6,524 nt of DNA from Opitutaceae bacterium (GTDB lineage: Bacteria; Verrucomicrobiota; Verrucomicrobiia; Opitutales; Opitutaceae): assembly GCA_016763045.1 (NCBI GenBank), contig JAESUN010000215.1:1-6524 (forward strand). Reading direction: 5' to 3'. The notes beneath the pieces are model-generated. The model was given only the letters and a program-made list of their open reading frames with translations, did no database searches and had not been told where the DNA came from. The position numbers and the translations under genes are program-made. This document shows positions 1 through 5,998 of the stretch, in pieces. Each line of letters opens with the position of its first letter. Positions within the stretch are counted from its first letter, which is position 1.

Positions 1-36
1 CCAGAGCAGACCTCCGCTCAGCCTCCAAAACAATAG
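1..36 (+). CDS. Possible 3' end of an upstream gene (partial)
   Basis: Reading from base 1, the frame gives PEQTSAQPPKQ and then a TAG stop at 34-36, 16 bp before the recO start. A Pro/Gln-rich tail is plausible for a protein C-terminus, and the spacing fits the tight packing of the following genes. Only eleven codons are visible, so no function can be given. The frame used by recO is also open back to the window edge, so this could be a chance open stretch. Confidence 0.3.
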   Translation, partial: PEQTSAQPPKQ

Positions 37-52
37 CCTATCCACACATCCA

Positions 53-670
53 ATGCCCTCTCTCTTACTGTCGATTGAAGGTATCGTTCTATCCAAAGAA
101 CTCTCGGGAGACTCCTGGCTTCGTCTCATCGTCTTTTCTGCCCAGAATGGCAATGTACTCTGTTTAAAGAGGCTTTCGCAACGAAAGAGTCTCGATTCTT
201 CCATAGATTTTTTTGACGAATTACAGCTAAACCTGGAAAGCCGCAACCAGGGACGTAGCTGGTTCATTAGTGAATATCATCATTTAAACAACTCCCAGGA
301 AATCGGAAAAAATTACGACGCCCTCATTCATGCGTCTCGATTCACTAAAATTCTAGCTGGAAACACTCTTCATGAAGAAAGTCGCCGCCCCGTTTATCAG
401 CTCTTCAAAAATGCCTTGAGTGCCTGGAGAACAGGAATTCGACCTGAGGTAACCCTCTTGAAAAGCATCTATATTTTAGCTCGTGATGAAGGTTATCCCG
501 TTAAAGAAGACTGGTGCGAGAAACTTCCCACAAGAGATAGGGCGAGTTTACGTTCCATTTTATCCTCTCCGGTAGTTGAACAGAAAACAAGTGAACAAGA
601 GGCCCACTCGCTACTATTGAGTCTAGAGCACTATCTCAATCACTATACAGATATACAGATGCCCACCTAA
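53..670 (+). CDS. recO: RecO-like DNA repair protein, short and divergent
   Basis: This probably encodes RecO, the recombination mediator that helps load RecA onto SSB-coated single-stranded DNA in the RecFOR pathway. The N-terminus (about residues 6-65) has the family's OB-fold pattern: EGIVLSKELSGDSWLRL, then a hydrophobic strand ending near FSAQNGNVLCLKR, then a basic RKS segment leading into FFDELQLNL. Residues 85-145 form the helical part (ALIHASRFTKIL, then PEVTLLKSIYILARDEG). The protein is 205 residues, shorter than the roughly 240 usual for RecO. It has only two cysteines (37 and 155), so the four-cysteine zinc site of many RecO proteins is absent, as it also is in E. coli RecO. The start is the first ATG in a frame open to the window edge, and no Shine-Dalgarno sequence precedes it. 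A tandem 8-bp duplication lies just before the stop. The nuclease-helicase follows 32 bp downstream. The assignment rests mainly on the N-terminal pattern. Confidence 0.72.
   Translation: MPSLLLSIEGIVLSKELSGDSWLRLIVFSAQNGNVLCLKRLSQRKSLDSSIDFFDELQLNLESRNQGRSWFISEYHHLNNSQEIGKNYDALIHASRFTKILAGNTLHEESRRPVYQLFKNALSAWRTGIRPEVTLLKSIYILARDEGYPVKEDWCEKLPTRDRASLRSILSSPVVEQKTSEQEAHSLLLSLEHYLNHYTDIQMPT
644..660 (+). repeat. 8-bp tandem duplication at the 3' end of recO
   Basis: The unit TATACAGA occurs twice without a gap (644-651 and 652-659), and the period continues one more base to 660. Eight is not a multiple of three, so gain or loss of a unit shifts the recO frame. With both copies RecO ends in HYTDIQMPT ten bases later. 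With one copy the recO frame would read HYTDAHLKDEFRDF and continue into the helicase frame. Confidence 0.85.
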
Positions 671-673
671 AAG

Positions 674-703
674 ATGAGTTCCGTGACTTCCGACATACAG
701 TAA
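674..703 (+). other. Nine-codon mini-ORF ending on the helicase start (speculative)
   Basis: An ATG at 674, four bases after the recO stop, opens MSSVTSDIQ and ends with TAA at 701-703. That stop shares its last A with the helicase ATG, forming TAATG, an arrangement typical of coupled termination and re-initiation. No Shine-Dalgarno sequence is visible, and an ORF this short could arise by chance. Confidence 0.15.
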
Positions 704-3066
704 TGCATATCGACATCCGAAAACGAACCCTCTCACTGAGTGTCGGTGAATTTGCTAATTTTTCAACAAGTCCAAACCCGCCTAGCAAATCGATTTATGC
801 AAAATGGCGCACACACCTGGGACAGGTCTGGCACGATGAACTTCGTAAGCAAATAGAAAAAGGATCTATTCCAGCCCAGTTTGAAAGACCCATCAGCGGA
901 GAAATCCAGCATAAAGGCTGGAAATTCATTCTTAATGGCCGCGTTGACCAGCTACTCGAACACAAAGATGGAACTCTCATTCGAGAAATAAAAACAGTCT
1001 CCTATTCTCTCCCGCTCTCGAATGAAGACTTAATCAAAAAACATCCTACTTATTTTCTTCAACTGACGGCTTACCAAATCCTATATTCGTTAAGCGCTGA
1101 AAAACCACGCAACCATATCCCTGCCGGTGAACTTCTTTTTGTCGAGGCCAGCTCTGGTTCCAGCCAAGCCGTTCCCAATGTAGAAGCAATCGAAGAAACT
1201 TTCTATCAGCAGGTAGAAATCATCCTAGAATATGTAGAGCAACGTCGACAAGGATTGGAACGTCTTCGCCAACTAACCTTCAGTCCTGCCTTTGCCTCTC
1301 CCCGCGAAGGACAGGAAGAGATCCATCAACACCTCGCCCAAGCAACTAATGCCAAATACATTTTTTTCGATGCCCCAACAGGCTATGGCAAGACCGGTTG
1401 CGTTCTACAATACGCTCTTAACCAATTGCGTTCGGGTAAGATAACAAGAATCATCTACCTCACCGGAAAATCAACAGGGCAACTGCAAGTCACCACTCAG
1501 CTACAGGAAATGCTGGGAACACCAGCGGGAGCTACTTGGTGGCAAATCCGTAACAAAAGAGAACATTGTATTAATTCTGCTTTTCAGTGCTTCACCCATA
1601 CCTGCTCTTATCTGGACCAGATACAGACACGCTGGAGTGAGAGCGGTCTTCAGCGCTTCCACCTCTTCTCCGAACAACCCAAGGATATAGAGAGTCTCAA
1701 AGAGGCCGGACGACAAGAACATATCTGTCCCTATGAAATAACCCGCTCAGCCCTCCCGTTCATAGATATCTGGATCGCTGATTACAATTACCTCTTCGCT
1801 CCTAAGAATAAAGCCTTTCTCTCAGATCTCGTGGGCTTCGATCCTAGCCAAACGCTTCTGCTCATCGATGAAGCTCATAATCTCCCTTCCAGAGTTGCCT
1901 CTGGCTATTCATTTACTCTTTCGGATCAGGATTTCCATGAAGCTATGATTGATCTCCAGCGATGCAATGCCCCTCAGAAACTGCTCAGAAACTGGGAAGA
2001 ACTGATTCTATTTGTCAGCACCAGCAAAAAAACTGAAGCAATTGGCCCTCTTCAAGAGGCAGAACTAGAGGATCATCTATCCCATCTCGCTCAAGAAATT
2101 GAAACGACCTCCATCGATCATTCCCAGCTGCAACCGGAAACATCTGACACTCTCTTTCAACTCCTCGAAATGGAGAAATTTCTTTCCGAAAAGAAGCTCT
2201 CTATGCTCATCTGGGGACCCTCAGATGGGGTTCTTCAAATCACTTGTTTAGACGCAGGGACCATCATCAAACAAACCCTCGAACCATTTCCGCAGACAGT
2301 TTTTATTTCTGCCACCCTCAATCCTCTCGATCATTTCAAACAACGCTGCGGCCTCCAAGGCATCTCAAACGAGGAGAGCATCCATCTAGAAGCAAGCACC
2401 CCTTGGAGAAACAATGCCTATACAGTCGCATGCGATCTAAGGGTGGACACTCGCTATAAAAAACGATCACAACATACTTATACAACTGCCTCTACGATAG
2501 CTTCCCTCTGCAATTCGTCGGACAAACCAATTGCCGCATTTTTTCCGTCCTATCACTACAGTCGCCAAGTCGCAAAAATCATCGATTCTGACTTCCCTTT
2601 TATCAGAGTCGCCAATCAACCCAAAACAAGCGACCTCAAGGAACAACAGAGCTTCATCGAAGAAGCCCTTCTCCTAAACGATGTCCTTTTTCTCATCCTA
2701 GGCAGTAGCTTCGCTGAAAGCATTGATATCCTGGGAGGACAGCTATCGGCCTCCATCATCATTGGGCCAGCCCTTCCAGAAGTGAATGCTATTCAAGAAG
2801 CTCGAATGCAATCACACCAAGCAAAAACTCGAAGTGAAGCCTTTCGCGAAGTCTATCAAATCCCTGGTTTACAGAAAATAAACCAAGCTTTGGGTCGACT
2901 CGTCCGGGCACCTGGGCAACGAACACAAGTTCTGTTACATTGCCAGCGATTTGCTGATCCTAGTTACCACTCTCTTCTCGCTCCAGAATATCAAACCGCT
3001 TCCCATATCACCAATGATTCCGAATTCTCTCAGTGGCTGGCCGACCCTTCCTCGCTCCTAACCTGA
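703..3066 (+). CDS. RecB/Cas4-type nuclease fused to XPD/DinG-family Fe-S helicase
   Basis: This is a predicted ATP-dependent DNA helicase-nuclease of 787 residues. Residues about 60-180 look like a PD-(D/E)XK nuclease of the RecB/Cas4 type: GRVDQL with D82, IREIKTV with E95 and K97, and the QLTAY motif (Q120, Y124). The helicase begins near residue 200. Its Walker A is DAPTGYGKT (223-231, K230). Cysteines 289, 296, 301 and 342, the last in CPYEITRSA, are placed like the XPD/DinG 4Fe-4S ligands. ADYNYLF follows at 359-365 and the DEAH box is at 389-392. Motif III is SATL (536-539), motif V is around SFAESIDILGG (669-679), and motif VI is QALGRLVR (728-735). All key residues appear intact. Family knowledge predicts 5'-3' unwinding of damaged or structured DNA. 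The nuclease half has no cysteines, so it lacks the Fe-S cluster of true Cas4. ATG 703 gives a natural N-terminus (MHIDIRKRTLSLSVGEF), although the frame is open back to 595. The upstream neighbour is RecO, which supports a repair role. Confidence 0.93.
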   Translation: MHIDIRKRTLSLSVGEFANFSTSPNPPSKSIYAKWRTHLGQVWHDELRKQIEKGSIPAQFERPISGEIQHKGWKFILNGRVDQLLEHKDGTLIREIKTVSYSLPLSNEDLIKKHPTYFLQLTAYQILYSLSAEKPRNHIPAGELLFVEASSGSSQAVPNVEAIEETFYQQVEIILEYVEQRRQGLERLRQLTFSPAFASPREGQEEIHQHLAQATNAKYIFFDAPTGYGKTGCVLQYALNQLRSGKITRIIYLTGKSTGQLQVTTQLQEMLGTPAGATWWQIRNKREHCINSAFQCFTHTCSYLDQIQTRWSESGLQRFHLFSEQPKDIESLKEAGRQEHICPYEITRSALPFIDIWIADYNYLFAPKNKAFLSDLVGFDPSQTLLLIDEAHNLPSRVASGYSFTLSDQDFHEAMIDLQRCNAPQKLLRNWEELILFVSTSKKTEAIGPLQEAELEDHLSHLAQEIETTSIDHSQLQPETSDTLFQLLEMEKFLSEKKLSMLIWGPSDGVLQITCLDAGTIIKQTLEPFPQTVFISATLNPLDHFKQRCGLQGISNEESIHLEASTPWRNNAYTVACDLRVDTRYKKRSQHTYTTASTIASLCNSSDKPIAAFFPSYHYSRQVAKIIDSDFPFIRVANQPKTSDLKEQQSFIEEALLLNDVLFLILGSSFAESIDILGGQLSASIIIGPALPEVNAIQEARMQSHQAKTRSEAFREVYQIPGLQKINQALGRLVRAPGQRTQVLLHCQRFADPSYHSLLAPEYQTASHITNDSEFSQWLADPSSLLT

Positions 3067-3072
3067 TTTTGA

Positions 3073-3111
3073 ATGAAACAAACCAAAATTCTTCTTGAGA
3101 GCTTTGATTGA
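3073..3111 (+). other. 12-codon mini-ORF overlapping the pyrR start (possible leader peptide)
   Basis: ATG at 3073 opens MKQTKILLESFD and ends in TGA at 3109-3111. The TGA overlaps the pyrR TTG (3108-3110), giving a TTGA junction that would suit translational coupling. It lies in the 41-bp gap after the helicase stop. No Shine-Dalgarno sequence precedes it. It could be a leader peptide feeding ribosomes to a poor TTG start, a chance ORF, or a trace of an indel near the true pyrR start. Confidence 0.25.
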
Positions 3112-3677
3112 AAACTCCAATACTAAAACCAGTGGCTCTACGAAAGACTATCTCAGCTGATTCAATCAGCAATGCAATCCAACAACTGGCCCAATCTATT
3201 GCCAGCCAACACAAAGGGACAGAAAACCTCCTTCTTCTGGGAATCGCCAACGGAGGACTCATCTTCAATGAACGTCTCTCTCAATCACTTTCAACGATTC
3301 TCTCTCGGCCTATTCCACATGGCAGCTTGGATGTCTCCTTCTACCGGGATGATCATGGCAGAAACCCCATCCCGAAAGAAGTAACCGGAACTCATATCCC
3401 TACAGACCTCGAAGCAGCAACAGTCATACTGGTCGACGACGTCCTTTTTTCTGGACGCACCATCAGAGCCGCTCTTGAAGAACTCTTTTCTCACGGGCGC
3501 CCCGAAAGCGTCGAACTAGCCATTCTCGTCGATCGTCAAAACTGCCGGCTTCCCTTTGCCGCTCGTTATATAGGATTCACAGAAGAGACAAAACCCACTG
3601 AAAAGGTTAATGTCTTCCTCGATGGAGAAAACCCCGACCTCGATATCATCAAAATCGAAGACCCTTCCCAAACGTAA
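3108..3677 (+). CDS. pyrR: PyrR bifunctional regulator / uracil phosphoribosyltransferase
   Basis: PyrR proteins bind pyr mRNA in response to UMP and also make UMP from uracil and PRPP. This 189-residue protein carries the PRPP-binding loop VILVDDVLFSGRT (106-118), the conserved DVSFYRDD segment (75-82), GIANGG (45-50) and the LVDR...LPFAARYIG block (140-155). All match the B. subtilis type, and the length is close to the usual 180. The start is TTG. A TGA stop lies directly before it in frame (3105-3107) and no other methionine occurs in the protein, so an ATG start is impossible in this frame. The only Shine-Dalgarno-like element is a weak GAGAG at 3097-3101. The N-terminus is some seven residues longer than that of B. 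subtilis. It sits 27 bp before pyrB. I saw no PyrR-binding loop near it, so whether it regulates the downstream genes is open. Confidence 0.93.
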   Translation: MKTPILKPVALRKTISADSISNAIQQLAQSIASQHKGTENLLLLGIANGGLIFNERLSQSLSTILSRPIPHGSLDVSFYRDDHGRNPIPKEVTGTHIPTDLEAATVILVDDVLFSGRTIRAALEELFSHGRPESVELAILVDRQNCRLPFAARYIGFTEETKPTEKVNVFLDGENPDLDIIKIEDPSQT

Positions 3678-3704
3678 AGCCCACCGAATTTTTCAAAACC
3701 TCAT

Positions 3705-4652
3705 ATGTCCTGGAATAGAAAAGATCTCATCACCATTGAGGAGCTCAGCAAAGACGAAATAGAGAAAATATTCGCCGTTGCCACGGCTTTCAAAAAAACC
3801 TTTGGACGCAGTGTCAAAAAAATCCCTGCTCTCAGAGGAAAAACAATCGTTAATCTCTTTCTTGAACCCAGCACCCGAACTCGCATGGGGTTCGAAGTAG
3901 CTGCCAAACGTCTCAGCGCAGATGTCATCTCTCTGGACATGAACAGTAGCAGTACCACAAAAGGAGAAACCCTTCGAGATACCGCTCAAAACGTCCAGGC
4001 GCTCAAAGCGGATATGATTATTATCCGACATTCAGCACCCGGATCTCCTCTTTATCTTTCCAAAATCCTCGATATTCCTGTAGTGAATGCAGGAGATGGC
4101 GCGCATGAACATCCCACTCAAGCATTACTCGACTGCTTTACCCTCCTCGAAAAACTGGGAAATCTGAAAGGCAAAAAAATAACCATTCTCGGCGACATTA
4201 TTTTTAGTAGAGTCGCACGATCAAACATTTGGGCGATGACAAAACTTGGAGCCGAAGTTACTTTAGTCGGCCCTTCTACCCTCGTCCCTCACTGGTTCAC
4301 GAACTTCGGCGTTAAAGTCTCCCACGACCTCCAAGCATCACTGGAAGATGCGGATGCAGTTATGTTGCTTCGCATACAACATGAGCGACAAACCTCCAGT
4401 CACTTCCCATCGATAGGAGAATATACCAATATGTTCGGCCTCAACAAAACCAGAGCCAGCTGGTTAAAACCCAATGCCATCATCATGCATCCGGGTCCAA
4501 TTAACAGAGGCGTCGAAATAGACTCAGACCTCGCTGATTCGGAACAATCTGTTATTCTGGATCAAGTTACCAATGGAATAGCGGTACGTATGGCTGTTCT
4601 TTATCTTTGTAGCGGAGGCTCTCCAGAAGCCGTCATCAAACATTCAAACTAA
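3705..4652 (+). CDS. pyrB: Aspartate carbamoyltransferase catalytic subunit
   Basis: This enzyme joins carbamoyl phosphate and L-aspartate to give N-carbamoyl-L-aspartate, the committed cytosolic step of pyrimidine synthesis. The 315 residues match the family length. The carbamoyl phosphate loop is FLEPSTRTR (52-60, with S56, T57, R58, T59). The partner lysine lies in TTKGET (K86), R108 is in IIIRH, and HEHPTQALLD (134-143) provides the active-site histidine and glutamine. The aspartate domain shows GDIIFSRVARSN (163-174), LLRIQHERQ (221-229) and MHPGPINRG (261-269). No key residue is missing. No pyrI regulatory subunit is present in the window. With pyrC 31 bp downstream, a dihydroorotase-associated form like that of Aquifex is plausible but unproven. 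ATG 3705 is the natural start and has no Shine-Dalgarno sequence. Confidence 0.97.
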   Translation: MSWNRKDLITIEELSKDEIEKIFAVATAFKKTFGRSVKKIPALRGKTIVNLFLEPSTRTRMGFEVAAKRLSADVISLDMNSSSTTKGETLRDTAQNVQALKADMIIIRHSAPGSPLYLSKILDIPVVNAGDGAHEHPTQALLDCFTLLEKLGNLKGKKITILGDIIFSRVARSNIWAMTKLGAEVTLVGPSTLVPHWFTNFGVKVSHDLQASLEDADAVMLLRIQHERQTSSHFPSIGEYTNMFGLNKTRASWLKPNAIIMHPGPINRGVEIDSDLADSEQSVILDQVTNGIAVRMAVLYLCSGGSPEAVIKHSN

Positions 4653-4683
4653 AAATCGATAAACGATACAATTTACCACTAAT

Positions 4684-5976
4684 ATGAGTGACATTCTTTG
4701 GATCCAGAACGGACGAATCATTGATCCTCTTTCAAACAGGGATGAATCAGGAGACCTCTATGCAATCGATGGGAGAATCGTCGATTCTCTTTCCCATAAA
4801 CAGCAAGAAGAGGCCCACATCATCGATGCGAAACAAGCAGTCGTCTGTCCTGGTCTTGTAGATATCCATGTCCATTTCCGTGAACCCGGACAAACTCATA
4901 AAGAAACCATTGAAAGTGGATCCTGGTCCGCAGCAGCCGGAGGATTCACCTCTGTTGTCTGTATGCCAAATACAACACCGCCTGCAGATAATCCTGGAAC
5001 GATCCAGCTCATTCAAAATGCCATTAAAAAAGCTGCCATAAGAGTGTATCCGTCTGGATGTATCACAATAGGTATGAAAGGCGAAAAACTGGCATCTACG
5101 GGCTCTATGAAAAAAGCAGGTGTTGTCTGTATCACAGACGACGGAATGTGCATCCAAAGTAACGAATTAATGCGCCGAGCCGTCGAATATGCCAATATGT
5201 TTGATATGCCCGTGATGGATCATTGCCAGGACGAGAGCCTTACAAAAGGATCCGTAATGAACGAAGGGGTTGTATCCACTAGACTCGGACTTAACGGATG
5301 GCCAGCCTCTGCGGAGGACATAATCGTCTCCCGCAATGTTATCCTATCGACGCATACTGGCGCTCATATTCATTTACAACACATCAGCTCAGCAACATCG
5401 GTCGACATCATTCGACGAGCCAAGCAACGTCAAATTAGGATCACAGCAGAAGCAACTCCCCATCATCTACACCTGACAGATGAATCGCTTGCGACCTATG
5501 ATACCAATTTCAAAATGAACCCTCCTCTGCGAACCGAGGCTGATAGACAAGCGATCATCGAAGGTATTAAAGACGGCACCCTTGACTGTGTCGCCACCGA
5601 CCATGCCCCTCATACCAATTACGAAAAAGATCAGGAATTCGACTATGCTCCTTTTGGTATCGTCGGCCTCGAAACATCTCTGCCCATCACTCTAGAAGTG
5701 CTTCATCGTGAAGCCGCTATGAGCTTGTCCGACACGATCTCTCTTTTAACCGATAAAGCAGCTGCAGTACTAAACCTCGAAGGTGGTAATATAAAAACAG
5801 GTGCAAGAGCGGATATCACTATCTTTGATCCTGATGAAACCCGGACCGTCGATCCTGATAAATTACTCAGCAAGTCAAAGAACTCACCATGGATAGGCTG
5901 TGAAATGAAAGGTCGCGTCAAATTAACTATCGTCGGCGGAAAGATTGTTTATGACGGCGAAAAAATCGTCTGTTAA
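4684..5976 (+). CDS. pyrC: Dihydroorotase, class I, catalytically complete
   Basis: This zinc amidohydrolase cyclises N-carbamoyl-aspartate to dihydroorotate, the step after PyrB. The 430-residue length is typical of class I. The metal and substrate residues are visible: DIHVHFREPG (H62, H64, R66), the ITDDG segment with D153 as the bridging acidic ligand, MDH (H180), LQHISS (H233), TPHHLHL (258-264) and ATDHAPH (D306). This keeps it apart from pseudo-dihydroorotases, which lack the zinc ligands. MNPPLR (278-283) is the conserved substrate-loop region, and GADADI-like KTGARADITIF (371-381) is the usual composite-barrel end. It is the last gene of the run, 31 bp after pyrB, and its stop codon abuts a terminator hairpin. 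ATG 4684 is the natural start and lacks a Shine-Dalgarno sequence. Confidence 0.97.
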   Translation: MSDILWIQNGRIIDPLSNRDESGDLYAIDGRIVDSLSHKQQEEAHIIDAKQAVVCPGLVDIHVHFREPGQTHKETIESGSWSAAAGGFTSVVCMPNTTPPADNPGTIQLIQNAIKKAAIRVYPSGCITIGMKGEKLASTGSMKKAGVVCITDDGMCIQSNELMRRAVEYANMFDMPVMDHCQDESLTKGSVMNEGVVSTRLGLNGWPASAEDIIVSRNVILSTHTGAHIHLQHISSATSVDIIRRAKQRQIRITAEATPHHLHLTDESLATYDTNFKMNPPLRTEADRQAIIEGIKDGTLDCVATDHAPHTNYEKDQEFDYAPFGIVGLETSLPITLEVLHREAAMSLSDTISLLTDKAAAVLNLEGGNIKTGARADITIFDPDETRTVDPDKLLSKSKNSPWIGCEMKGRVKLTIVGGKIVYDGEKIVC

Positions 5977-5995
5977 AAAGGGTGCCTTTTTAGCA
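5971..5995. terminator. Bidirectional intrinsic terminator between convergent genes
   Basis: Bases 5971-5981 can pair with 5985-5995 around a three-base loop (5982-5984). The stem contains AAAAAGG and CCTTTTT, plus one G-T pair at 5973/5993. The five-T run on the + strand and its mirror on the - strand let the same element end transcripts from both sides. It overlaps the pyrC stop codon (5974-5976) and ends four bases before the stop of the convergent gene. The stem is A/T-rich, so its strength is uncertain. Confidence 0.7.
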
Positions 5996-5998
5996 AGA

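Noticed and set aside
691..716. Direct repeat CGACAT on both sides of the helicase ATG
   Set aside because: Six bases repeated twice, with no palindrome or further copies; expected by chance.
760..1080. Cas4-like nuclease motifs as evidence of a CRISPR system
   Set aside because: The nuclease half has no cysteine cluster, is fused to a helicase, and the window has no repeat-spacer array or other cas genes.
2244..2459. 71-codon + strand ORF inside the helicase gene
   Set aside because: It is out of frame within the helicase domain, which is intact throughout, and its translation is of low quality with no domain.
3098..3139. Hairpin AGAGC/GCTCT enclosing the pyrR TTG start
   Set aside because: Only five pairs closing a loop of more than 30 bases; too weak to call a regulatory structure.
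3693..4031. Antisense ORF opposite the start of pyrB
   Set aside because: It covers the conserved carbamoyl-phosphate-binding region of pyrB on the other strand and has no recognisable protein pattern.
4643..4672. Promoter-like hexamers before pyrC (TTCAAA and TACAAT, 18 bp apart)
   Set aside because: The -35 match is poor, the position overlaps the pyrB end, and an operon promoter here is not needed. A/T-rich gaps often yield such matches.
4747..5157. 136-codon antisense ORF opposite pyrC
   Set aside because: It lies entirely within pyrC, whose motifs are conserved, and its translation (Cys-, Arg- and Ser-rich) shows no domain. It is a shadow of the real gene.
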